Shown: piece by piece, positions 50,001 to 63,200 of the stretch
Position numbering within the stretch: the first letter of the stretch is position 1
Layout: every line of letters begins with the position of its first letter
Source of the DNA: Arenicola marina
Taxonomy: Eukaryota > Annelida > Polychaeta > Arenicolidae
Assembly: GCA_964019135.1 (NCBI GenBank)
Contig: OZ025256.1
Coordinates: forward strand, 36,056,035-36,120,034
DNA length: 64,000 nt
Direction: 5' to 3'
Position numbers and translations under genes: made by a program
The notes under the pieces: generated by a model
The model's database searches: none
Seen by the model: only the letters and a program-made list of their open reading frames with translations
What the model was told of the DNA's origin: nothing

Positions 50001-53000
50001 ACTAAGAAACGCCGTCGCTCCTTGTGGTGCGTTACCGTACTGCACTAAGAAACGCCGTCGCTTCCTGTGGTGCGTTACCGTACTGCACTAAGAAACGCCG
50101 TCGTTCCTTGTGGTGCGTTACCGTACGGCACTTAGAAACGACGTCGTTCCTTGTGGTGCGTTACCGTACTGCGCTAAGAAACGACGTCGCTCCTTGTGGT
50201 GCGTTACCGTAATGCACTAAGAAACGCCGTCGCTCCTTGTGGTGCGTTACCGTACTGCACTAAGAAACGCCGTCGCTCCTTGTGGTGCGTTACCGTACTG
50301 CACTAAGAAACGCCGTCGTTCCTTGTGGTGCGTTACCGTACTGCACTAAGAAACGACGTCGCTCCTTATGGTGCGTTACCGTACTGCACTAAGAAACGCC
50401 GTCGCTCCTTGTGGTGCGTTACCGTACTGCACTAAGAAACGCCGTCGCTCTTTGTGGTGCGTTACCGTACTGCACTAAGAAACGCCGTCGCTCCTTGTGG
50501 TGCGTTACCGTACTGCACTAAGAAACGCCGTCGCTCCTTGTGGTGCGTTACCGTACTGCACTAAGAAACGCCGTCGCTCCTTGTGGTGCGTTACCGTACT
50601 GCACTAAGAAACGACGTCGCTCCTTGTGGTGCGTTACCGTACTGCACTAAGAAACGCCATCGCTCCTTGTGGTGCGTTACCGTACTGCGCTAAGAAACGC
50701 CGTCGCTCCTTGTGGTGCGTTACCGTACTGCACTAAGAAACGCCGTCGCTCCTTGTGGTGCGTTACCGTACTGCACTAAGAAACGCCGTCGCTTCCTGTG
50801 GTGCGTTACCGTACTGCACTAAGAAACGCCGTCTCTCCTTGTGGTGCGTTACCGTACTGCACTAAGAAACGCCGTCGCTCCTTGTGGTGCGTTACCGTAC
50901 TGCACTAAGAAACGCCGTCGCTCCTTGTGGTGCGTTACCGTACTGCACTAAGAAACGCCGTCGCTCCTTGTGGTGCGTTACCGTACTGCACTAAGAAACG
51001 CCGTCGCTCCTTGTTTTGCGTTATCGTACTGCACTAAGAATCGACGTCGTTCCTTGTGGTGCGTTACCGTACTGCGCTTAGAAACGCCGTCGTTCCTTGT
51101 GGTGCGTTACCGTACGGCACTAAGAAACGCCGTCGTTCCTTGTGCTGCGTTACCGTACGGCACTTAGAAACGACGTCGTTCCTTGTGGTGCGTTACCGTA
51201 CTGCGCTAAGAAACGACGTCGCTCCTTGTGGTGCGTTACCGTACTGCACTAAGAAACGCCGTCGCTCCTTGTGGTGCGTTACCGTACTGCACTAAGAAAC
51301 GCCGTCGCTCCTTGTGGTGCGTTACCGTACTGCACTAAGAAACGCCGTCGTTCCTTGTGGTGCGTTACCGTACTGCACTAAGAAACGACGTCGCTCCTTG
51401 TGGTGCGTTACCGTACTTCACTAGGAAGCGCCGTCGCTCCTTGTGGTGCGTTACCGTACTGCACTAAGAAACGCCGTCGCTCCTTGTGGTGCGTTACCGT
51501 ACTGCACTAAGAAACGCCGTCGCTCCTTGTGGTGCGTTACCGTACTGCACTAAGAAACGCCGTCGCTCCTTGTGGTGCGTTACCGTACTGCACTAAGAAA
51601 CGCCGTCGTTCCTTGTGATGCGTTACCGTACTGCACTAAGAAACGACGTCGCTCCTTGTGGTGCGTTACCGTACTGCACTAAGAACCGTCGTCGCTCCTT
51701 GTGGTGCGTTACCGTACTGCACTAAGAAACGACGTCGCTCCTTGTGGTGCGTTGCCGTAGTGCACTAAGAAACGACGTCGCTCCTTGTGGTGCGTTACCG
51801 TAATGCACTTAGTAACACCGTCGCTCCTTGTGGTGCGTTACCGTACTGCACTAAGAAACGCCGTCGCTCCTTGTGGTGCGTTACCGTACGGCACTAAGAA
51901 ACGCCGTCGCTCCTTGTGGTGCGTTACCGTACTGCACTAAGAAACGCCGTCGCTCCTTGTGGTGCGTTACCGTACTGCACTAAGAAACGACGTCGCTCCT
52001 TGTGGTGCGTTACCGTACTGCACTTAGAAACGACGTCGTTCCTTGTGGTGCGTTACGGTACTGCACTAAGAAACGACGCCGTTCCTTGTGGTGCGTTACC
52101 GTACTGCAATAAGAAACGCCGTCGTTCCTTGTGTTGCGTTACCGCACTGCACTAAGAAACGACGTCGTTCCTTGTGGTGCGTTACCTTACTGCACTAAGA
52201 AACGACGTCGCTCTTTGTGGGGCGTTAGCGTACTGCACTAAGAAACAACGTCGTTCCTTGTGGTGCGTTACCGTACTGCACTAAGAAACGCCGTCGCTCC
52301 TTGTGGTGCGTTACCGTACTGCACTAAGAAACGACATCACCCTTTGTGGTGCGTTACCGTACTGCACTAAGAAACGACGTCGTTCCTTGTGGTGCGTTAC
52401 CGTACTGCACTTAGAAACGACGTCGTTCCTTGTGATGCGTTACGGTACTGCACTAAGAAACGACGTCGCTCCTTGTGGTGCGTTACCGTACTGCCCTAAG
52501 AAACGACGTCGTTCCTTGTGGTGCGTTACGGTACTGCACTAAGAAACGACGTCGCTGCTTGTGGTGCGTTACCGTACTGCACTAAGAAACGACGTCGCTC
52601 CTTGTGGTGCGTTACCGCACTGCACTAAGAAGCGCCGTCGTTCCTTGTGGTGCGTTACCGTACTGCACTTAGAAACGACGTCGCTCCTTGGGGTGCGTTA
52701 CCGTACTGCACTTAGAAACGACGTCGCTCCTTGTGGTGCGTTACCGTACTGCACTTAGAAACGACGTCGCTCCTTGTGGTGCGTTACCGTACTGCACTTA
52801 GAAACGCCGTCGTTCCTTGTGCTGCGTTACCGTACTGCACTAAGAAACGCCGTCGTTCCTTGTGGTGCGTTACCGTACTGCACTAAGAAACGACGTCGTT
52901 CCTTGTGGTGCGTTACTGTACTGCACTAAGAAACGACGTCATTCCTTGTGGTGCGTTACCGTACTGCACTAAGAAACGCCGTCGCTCCTTGTGGTGCGTT

Positions 53001-55801
53001 ACTGTACTGCACTAAGAAACGACGTCGTTCCTTGTGGTGCGTTACGGTACTGCACTAAGAAACGACGCCGTTCCTTGTGGTGCGTTACCGTACTGCAATA
53101 AGAAACGCCGTCGTTCCTTGTGTTGCGTTACCGCACTGCACTAAGAAACGACGTCGTTCCTTGTGGTGCGTTACCTTACTGCACTAAGAAACGACGTCGC
53201 TCTTTGTGGGGCGTTAGCGTACTGCACTAAGAAACAACGTCGTTCCTTGTGGTGCGTTACCGTACTGCACTAAGAAACGCCGTCGCTCCTTGTGGTGCGT
53301 TACCGTACTGCACTAAGAAACGACATCACCCTTTGTGGTGCGTTACCGTACTGCACTAAGAAACGACGTCGTTCCTTGTGGTGCGTTACCGTACTGCACT
53401 TAGAAACGACGTCGCTCCTTGGGGTGCGTTACCGTACTGCACTTAGAAACGACGTCGCTCCTTGTGGTGCGTTACCGTACTGCACTTAGAAACGACGTCG
53501 CTCCTCGTGGTGCGTTACCGTACTGCACTTAGAAACGCCGTCGTTCCTTGTGCTGCGTTACCGTACTGCACTAAGAAACGCCGTCGTTCCTTGTGGTGCG
53601 TTACCGTAATGCACTTAGAAACGCCGTCGTTCCTTGTGGTGCGTTACCGTACTGCACTAAGAAACGACGTCGTTCCTTGTGGTGCGTTACTGTACTGCAC
53701 TAAGAAACGACGTCGTTCCTTGTGGTGCGTTACCGTACTGCACTAAGAAACGCCGTCGCTCCTTGTGGTGCGTTACCGTACTGCACTAAGAAACGACGTC
53801 GTTCCTTGTGGTGCGTTACGGTACTGCACTAAGAAACGACGCCGTTCCTTGTGGTGCGTTACCGTACTGCAATAAGAAATGACGTCGTTCCTTGTGGTGC
53901 GTTACCGCACTGCACTAAAAAACGACGTCGTTCCTTGTGGTGCGTTACCGTACTGCACTAAAAAACGACGTCGTTCCTTGTGATGCGTTACGGTACTGCA
54001 CTAAGAAACGACGTCGCTCTTTGTGGTGCGTTACCGTACTGCACTAAGAAACGACGTCGCTCCTTGTGGTGCGTTACGGTACTGCACTAAGAAACGACGT
54101 CGCTCCTTGTGGTGCGTTACCGTACTGCACTAAGAAACCGCGTCGCTCCTTGTGGTGCGTTACCGTACTGCACTAAGAAGCGCCGTCGTTCCTTGTGGTG
54201 CGTTACCTTACTGCACTTAGAAACGACGTCGCTCCTTGTGGTGCGTTACCGTACTGCACTAAGAAACGACGTCGCTCCTTGTGGTGCGTTACCGTACTGC
54301 ACTTAGAAACGCCGTCGTTCCTTGTGCTGCGTTACCGTACTGCACTAAGAAACGACGTCGCTCTTTGTGGTGCGTTAGCGTACTGCACTAAGAAACAACG
54401 TCGTTCCTTGTGGTGCGTTACCGTACTGCACTAAAAAACGTCTTTCCTTGTGGTGCGTTACCGTACTGCACTTAGAAACGACGTCGTTCCTTGTGATGCG
54501 TTACGGTACTGCACTAAGAAACGACGTCGCTCCTTGTGGTGCGTTACCGTACTGCACTAAGAAACGACGTCGTTCCTTGTGGTGCGTTACCGTACTGCAC
54601 TAAGAAACGACGTCGCTCCTTGTGGTGCGTTACCGTACTGCACTAAGAAACGACGTCGTTCCTTGTGGTGCGTTACTGTACTGCACTAAGAAACGACGTC
54701 GTTCCTTGTGGTGCGTTATCGTACTGCACTTAGAAACGACGTCGTTCCTTGTGGTGCGTTACGGTACTGCACTAAGAAACGACGTCGCTCCTTGTGGTGC
54801 GTTACCGTACTGCACTAAGAAACGACGTCGCTCCTTGTGGTGCGTTACCGTACTGCACTAAGAAGCGCCGTCGTTCCTTGTGGTGCGTTACCTTACTGCA
54901 CTTAGAAACGACGTCGCTCCTTGTGGTGCGTTACCGTACTGCACTAAGAAACGACGTCGCTCCTTGTGGTGCGTTACCGTACTGCACTTAGAAACGCCGT
55001 CGTTCCTTGTGCTGCGTTACCGTACTGCACTAAGAAACGCCGTCGTTCCTTGTGGTGCGTTACCGTACTGCACTAAGAAACGCCGTCGTTTCTTGTGGTG
55101 CGTTACCGTACTGCACTAAGAAACGACGTCGTTCCTTGTGGTGCGTTACCGTACTGCACTAAAAAACGACGTCATTCCTTGTGGTGCGTTACCGTACTGC
55201 ACTAAGAAACGCCGTCGTTCCTTGTGGTGCGTTACCGTACTGCACTAAGAAACGACGTCGTTCCTTGTGGTGCGTTACTGTACTGCACTAAGAAACGACG
55301 TCGTTCCTTGTGGTGCGTTAAGGTACTGCACCATGAAACGACGCCGTTCCTTGTGGTGCGTTACCGTACTGCAATAAGAAACGACGTCGTTCCTTGTGTT
55401 GGGTTACCTTACTGCACTAAGAAACGACGTCGTTCCTTGTGGTGCGTTACCTTACTGCACTAAGAAACGACGTCGCTCTTTGTGGTGCGTTAGCGTACTG
55501 CACTAAGAAACAACGTCGTTCCTTGTGGTGCGTTACCGTACTGCACTAAAAACGCCGTCGCTCCTTGTGGTGCGTTACCGTACTGCACTAAGAAACGACA
55601 TCACCCCTTGTGGTGCGTTACCGTACTGCACTAAGAAACGACGTCGTTCCTTGTGGTGCGTTACCGTACTGCACTTAGAAACGACGTCGCTGCTTGGGGT
55701 GCGTTACCGTACTGCACTTAGAAACGACGTCGCTCCTTGTGGTGCGTTAACGTACTGCACTTAGAAACGACGTCGCTCCTTGTGGTGCGTTACCGTACTG
55801 C
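47057..55801. repeat. Large duplication in the 43-bp array, copy 2 (partner 10434-18490)
   Basis: Same marker order as 10434-18490, with three extra groups of whole monomers. Part of the length gain is a local 7-monomer repeat: marker blocks start at 48605 and 48906 (301 bp apart), then 49164 (258 bp, six monomers). After about 55.8 kb similarity to the 18.6-19.3 kb region continues with about two monomers missing. Confidence 0.9.
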
Positions 55802-57200
55802 ACTAAGAAACGCCGTCGTTCCTTGTGGTGCGTTACCGTACTGCACTAAGAAACGACGTCGTTCCTTGTGGTGCGTTACTGTACTGCACTAAGAAACGAC
55901 GTCGTTCCTTGTGGTGCGTTACCGTACTGCACTAAGAAACGCCGTCGCTCCTTGTGGTGCGTTACCGTACTGCACTAAGAAACGACGTCGTTCCTTGTGG
56001 TGCGTTACGGTACTGCACTAAGAAACGACGCCGTTTCTTGTGGTGCGTTACCGCACTGCAATAAGAAACGCCGTCGTTCCTTGTGGTGCGTTACCGCACT
56101 GCACTAAGAAACGACGTCGTTCCTTGTGGGGCGTTACCGCACTGCACTAAGAAACGACGTCGTTCCTTGTGGTGCGTTAGCGTACTGCACTAAGAAACAA
56201 CGTCGTTCCTTTTGGTGCGTTACCGTACTGCACTAAGAAACGCCGTCGTTCCTTGTGGTGCGTTACCGTACTGCACTAAGAAACGCCGTCGTTTCTTGTG
56301 GTGCGTTACCGTACTGCACTAAGAAACGACGTCGTTCCTTGTGGTGCGTTACCGTACTGCACTAAAAAACGACGTCATTCCTTGTGGTGCGTTACCGTAC
56401 TGCACTAAGAAACGCCGTCGTTCCTTGTGGTGCGTTACCGTACTGCACTAAGAAACGACGTCGTTCCTTGTGGTGCGTTACTGTACTGCACTAAGAAACG
56501 ACGTCGTTCCTTGTGGTGCGTTAAGGTACTGCACCATGAAACGACGCCGTTCCTTGTGGTGCGTTACCGTACTGCAATAAGAAACGACGTCGTTCCTTGT
56601 GTTGGGTTACCTTACTGCACTAAGAAACGACGTCGTTCCTTGTGGTGCGTTACCTTACTGCACTAAGAAACGACGTCGTTCCTTGTGGTGCGTTACCGTA
56701 CTGCACTTAGAAACGACGTCGCTCCTTGGGGTGCGTTACCGTACTGCACTTAGAAACGACGTCGCTCCTTGTGGTGCGTTAACGTACTGCACTTAGAAAC
56801 GACGTCGCTCCTTGTGGTGCGTTACCGTACTGCACTTAGAAACGACGTCGTTCCTTGTGGTGCGTTACCGTACTGCACTTAGAAACGCCGTCGTTCCTTG
56901 TGGTGCGTTACCGTACTGCACTAAGAATCGACATCACCCCTTGTGGTGCGTTACCGTACTGCACTAAGAAACGCCGTCGTTCCTTGTTGTGCGTTACCGT
57001 ACGGCACTAAGAAACGCCGTCGTTCCTTGTGGTGCGTTACCGTACTGCACTAAGAAACGACGTCGTTCCTTGTGGTGCGTTACCGTACTGCACTAAGAAA
57101 CGACATCACCCCTTGTGGTGCGTTACCGTACTGCACTAAGAAACGCCGTCGTTCCTTGTTGTGCGTTACCGTACTGCACTAAGAAACGCCGTCGTTCCTT

Positions 57201-60200
57201 GTGGTGCGTTACCGTACTGCACTAAGAAACGACGTCGTTCCTTGTGGTGCGTTACTGTACTGCACTAAGAAACGACGTCGTTCCTTGTGGTGCGTTAAGG
57301 TACTGCACCATGAAACGACGCCGTTCCTTGTGGTGCGTTACCGTACTGCAATAAGAAACGACGTCGTTCCTTGTGTTGGGTTACCTTACTGCACTAAGAA
57401 ACGACGTCGTTCCTTGTGGTGCGTTACCTTACTGCACTAAGAAACGACGTCGCTCTTTGTGGTGCGTTAGCGTACTGCACTAAGAAACAACGTCGTTCCT
57501 TGTGGTGCGTTACCGTACTGCACTAAAAACGCCGTCGCTCCTTGTGGTGCGTTTCCGTACTGCACTAAGAAACGACATCACCCCTTGTGGTGCGTTACCG
57601 TACTGCACTAAGAAACGACGTCGTTCCTTGTGGTGCGTTACCGTACTGCACTTAGAAACGACGTCGCTCCTTGGGGTGCGTTACCGTACTGCACTTAGAA
57701 ACGACGTCGCTCCTTGTGGTGCGTTAACGTACTGCACTTAGAAACGACGTCGCTCCTTGTGGTGCGTTACCGTACTGCACTTAGAAACGCCGTCGTTCTT
57801 TGTGGTGCGTTACCGTACTGCACTAAGAAACGCCGTCGTTCCTTGTGGTGCGTTACCGTACTGCACTAAGAAACGACATCACCCCTTGTGGTGCGTTACC
57901 GTACTGCACTAAGAAACGCCGTCGTTCCTTGTTGTGCGTTACCGTACGGCACTAAGAAACGCCGTCGTTCCTTGTGGTGCGTTACCGTACTGCACTAAGA
58001 AACGACGTCGTTCCTTGTGGTGCGTTACTGTACTGCACTAAGAAACGACGTCGTTCCTTGTGGTGCGTTACCGCACTGCACTAAGAAACGACGTCGTTCC
58101 TTGTGGGGCGTTACCGCACTGCACTAAGAAACGACGTCGTTCCTTGTGGTGCGTTAGCGTACTGCACTAAGAAACAACGTCGTTCCTTTTGGTGCGTTAC
58201 CGTACTGCACTAAAAAACGACGTCGTTCCTTGTGGTGCGTTACCGTACTGCACTAAAAAACGACGTCGTTCCTTGTGGTGCGTTACCGTACTGCACTTAG
58301 AAACGACGTCGTTCCTTGTGATGCGTTACGGTACTGCACTAAGAAACGACGTCGCTCCTTGTGGTGCGTTACCGTACTGCACTAAGAAACGACGTCGTTC
58401 CTTGTGGTGCGTTACCGTACTGCACTAAGAAACGACGTCGCTCCTTGTGGTGCGTTACCGTACTGCACTAAGAAACGACGTCGTTCCTTGTGGTGCGTTA
58501 CCGTACTGCACTAAGAAACGACGTCGTTCCTTGTGGTGCGTTACCGTACTGCACTTAGAAACGATGTCGTTCCTTGTGGTGCGTTGCGGTACTGCACTAA
58601 GAAACGACGTCGCTCCTTGTGGTGCGTTACCGTACTGCACTAAGAAACGACGTCGCTCATTGTGGTGCGTTACCGTACTGCACTAAGAAGCGCCGTCGTT
58701 CCTTGTGGTGCGTTACCGTACTGCACTTAGAAACGACGTCGCTCCTTGGGGTGCGTTACCGTACTGCACTGAGAAACGACGTCGCTCCTTGTGGTGCGTT
58801 ACCGTACTGCACTAAGAAACGACGTCGCTCTTTGTGGTGCGTTAGCGTACTGCACTAAGAAACAACGTCGTTCCTTGTGGTGCGTTACCGTACTGCACTT
58901 AGAAACGTCGTCGTTCCTTGTGCTGCGTTACCGTACTGCACTAAGAAACGCCGTCGTTCCTTGTGGTGCGTTACCGTACTGCACTAAGAAACGACATCAC
59001 CCCTTGTGGTGCGTTACCGTACTGCACTAAGAAACGCCGTCGTTCCTTGTGCTGCGTTACCGTACTGCACTTAGAAACGACGTCGTTCCTTGTGATGCGT
59101 TACGGTACTGCACTAAGAAACGACGTCGCTCCTTGTGGTGCGTTACCGTAGTGCACTAAGAAACGACGTCGCTCCTTGTGGTGCGTTACCGTACTGCACT
59201 AAGAAACGACGTCGTTCCTTGTGGTGCGTTACCGTACTGCACTAAGAAACGACGTCGCTCCTTGTGGTGCGTTACCGTATTGCACTAAGAAACGACGCCG
59301 TTCCTTGTGGTGCGTTACCGTACTGCACTAAGAAACGACGTCGTTCCTTGTGGTGCGTTACCGTACTGCACTAAGAAACGCCGTCGTTCCTTGTGGTGCG
59401 TTACGGTACTGCACTAAGAAACGACGTGGCTCCCTGTGGTGCGTTACCGTACTGCACTAAGAAGCGCCGTCGTTCCTTGTGGTGCGTTACCGTACTGCAC
59501 TTAGAAACGACGTCGCTCCTTGGGGTGCGTTACCGTACTGCACTTAGAAACGACGTCGCTCCTTGTGGTGCGTTACCGTACTGCACTTAGAAACGACGTC
59601 GCTCCTTGTGGTGCGTTACCGTACTGCACTTAGAAACGCCGTCGTTCCTTGTGCTGCGTTACCGTACTGCACTAAGAAACGCCGTCGTTCCTTGTGGTGC
59701 GTTACCGTACTGCACTAAGAAACGCCGTCGCTCCTTGTGGTGCGTTACCGTACTGCACTAAGAAACGACGTCGTTCCTTGTGGTGCGTTACGGTACTGCA
59801 CTAAGAAACGACGCCGTTTCTTGTGGTGCGTTAAAGCACTGCAATAAGAAACGCCGTCGTTCCTTGTGGTGCGTTACCGCACTGCACTAAGAAACGACGT
59901 CGTTCCTTGTGGGGCGTTACCGCACTGCACTAAGAAACGACGTCGTTCCTTGTGGCGCGTTACCTTACTGCACTAAAAAACGACGTCGCTCTTTGTGGTG
60001 CGTTAGCGTACTGCACTAAGAAACAACGTCGTTCCTTGTGATGCGTTACGGTACTGCACTAAGAAACGACGTCGCTCCTTGTGCTGCGTTACCGTACTGC
60101 ACTAAGAAACGACGTCGTTCCTTGTGGTGCGTTACCGTACTGCACTAAGAAACGACGTCGCTCCTTGTGGTGCGTTACCGTACTGCACTAAGAAACGACG

Positions 60201-63200
60201 TCGTTCCTTGTGGTGCGTTACCGTACTGCACTAAGAAACGACGTCGTTCCTTGTGGTGCGTTACCGTACTGCACTTAGAAACGACGTCGTTCCTTGTGGT
60301 GCGTTGCGGTACTGCACTAAGAAACGACGTCGCTCCTTGTGGTGCGTTACCGTACTGCACTAAGAAACGACGTCGCTCCTTGTGGTGCGTTACCGTACTG
60401 CACTAAGAAACGCCGTCGTTCCTTGTGGTGCGTTACCGTACTGCACTTAGAAACGACGTCGCTCCTTGTGGTGCGTTACCGTATTGCACTTAGAAACGAC
60501 GTCGCTCCTTGTGGTGCGTTACCGTACTGCACTAAGAAACGACGTCGCTCTTTGTGGTGCGTTAGCGTACTGCACTAAGAAACAACGTCGTTCCTTGTGG
60601 TGCGTTACCGTACTGCACTTAGAAACGTCGTCGTTCCTTGTGCTGCGTTACCGTACTGCACTAAGAAACGCCGTCGTTCCTTGTGGTGCGTTACCGTACT
60701 GCACTAAGAAACGACATCACCCCTTGTGGTGCGTTACCGTACTGCACTAAGAAACGCCGTCGTTCCTTGTGCTGCGTTACCGTACTGCACTTAGAAACGA
60801 CGTCGTTCCTTGTGATGCGTTACGGTGCTGCACTAAGAAACGACGTCGCTCCTTGTGGTGCGTTACCGTACTGCACTAAGAAACGACGTCGCTCCTTGTG
60901 GTGCGTTACCGTACTGCACTAAGAAACGACGTCGTTCCTTGTGGTGCGTTACCGTACTGCACTAAGAAACGACGTCGCTCCTTGTGGTGCGTTACCGTAC
61001 TGCACTAAGAAACTACGCCGTTCCTTGTGGTGCGTTACCGTACTGCACTAAGAAACGACGTCGTTCCTTGTGGTGCGTTACCGTACTGCACTTAGAAACG
61101 ACGTCGTTCCTTGTGGTGCGTTACGGTACTGCACTAAGAAACGACGTCGCTCCCTGTGGTGCGTTACCGTACTGCACTAAGAAGCGCCGTCGTTCCTTGT
61201 GGTGCGTTACCGTACTGCACTTAGAAACGACGTCGCTCCTTGGGGTGCGTTACCGTACTGCACTTAGAAACGACGTCGCTCCTTGTGGTGCGTTACCGTA
61301 CTGCACTTAGAAACGACGTCGCTCCTTGTGGTGCGTTACCGTACTGCACTTAGAAACGCCGTCGTTCCTTGTGCTGCGTTACCGTACTGCACTAAGAAAC
61401 GCCGTCGTTCCTTGTGGTGCGTTACCGTACTGCACTTAGAAACGCCGTCGTTCCTTGTGGTGCGTTACCGTACTGCACTAAGAAACGACGTCGTTCCTTG
61501 TGGTGCGTTACTGTACTGCACAAAGAAACGACGTCGTTCCTTGTGGTGCGTTACCTTACCGCACTAAGAAACGACATCGCTCCTTTTGGTGCGTTACCGT
61601 ACTGCACTTAGAAACGACGTCGCTCCTTGTGGTGCGTTACCGTACTGCACTAAGAAACGACGTCGTTCCTGGTGGTGCGTTACCGTACCGCACTAAGAAA
61701 CGACATCGCTCCTTGTGGTGCGTTACCGTACTGCACTAAGAAACGACGTCGTTCCTTGTGGTGCGTTACCGTACTGCACTAAGAAACGACGTCGCTCCTT
61801 GTGGTGCGTTACCGTACTGCACTAAGAAACGACGTCGTTCCTTGTGGTGCGTTACCGTACTGCACTAAGAAACGACGTCGTTCCTTGTGGTGGGTTACCG
61901 TACTGCACTTAGAAACGACGTCGTTCCTTGTGGTGCGTTACGGTACTGCACTAAGAAACGACGTCGCTCCTTGTGGTGCGTTACCGTACTGCACTAAGAA
62001 ACGACGTCGCTCCTTGTGGTGCGTTACCGTACTGCACTAAGAAGCGCCGTCGTTCCTTGTGGTGCGTTACCTTACTGCACTTAGAAACGACGTCGCTCCT
62101 TGTGGTGGGTTACCGTACTGCACTAAGAAACGACGTCGCTCCTTGTGGTGCGTTACCGTACTGCACTTAGAAACGCCGTCGTTCCTTGTGCTGCGTTACC
62201 GTACTGCACTAAGAAACGCCGTCGTTCCTTGTGGTGCGTTACCGTACTGCACTAAGAAACGCCGTCGTTCCTTGTGGTGCGTTACCGTACTGCACTAAGA
62301 AACGACGTCGTTCCTTGTGGTGCGTTACCGTACTGCACTAAAAAACGACGTCATTCCTTGTGGTGCGTTACCGTACTGCACTAAGAAACGCCGTCGTTCC
62401 TTGTGGTGCGTTACCGTACTGCACTAAGAAACGACGTCGTTCCTTGTGGTGCGTTACTGTACTGCACTAAGAAACGACGTCGTTCCTTGTGGTGCGTTAC
62501 GGTACTGCACTATGAAACGACGCCGTTCCTTGTGGTGCGTTACCGTACTGCAATAAGAAACGACGTCGTTCCTTGTGTTGGGTTACCTTACTGCACTAAG
62601 AAACGACGTCGTTCCTTGTGGTGCGTTACCTTACTGCACTAAGAAACGACGTCGCTCTTTGTGGTGCGTTAGCGTACTGCACTAAGAAACAACGTCGTTC
62701 CTTGTGGTGCGTTACCGTACTGCACTAAAAACGCCGTCGCTCCTTGTGGTGCGTTACCGTACTGCACTAAGAAACGACATCACCCCTTGTGGTGCGTTAC
62801 CGTACTGCACTAAGAAACGACGTCGTTCCTTGTGGTGCGTTACCGTACTGCACTTAGAAACGACGTCGCTCCTTGAGGTGCGTTACCGTACTGCACTTAG
62901 AAACGACGTCGCTCCTTGTGGTGCGTTAACGTACTGCACTTAGAAACGACGTCGCTCCTTGTGGTGCGTTACCGTACTGCACTTAGAAACGCCGTCGTTC
63001 TTTGTGCTGCGTTACCGTACTGCACTAAGAAACGCCGTCGTTCCTTGTGGTGCGTTACCGTACTGCACTAAGAAACGACATCACCCCTTGTGGTGCGTTA
63101 CCGTACTGCACTAAGAAACGCCGTCGTTCCTTGTTGTGCGTTACCGTACGGCACTAAGAAACGCCGTCGTTCCTTGTGGTGCGTTACCGTACTGCACTAA

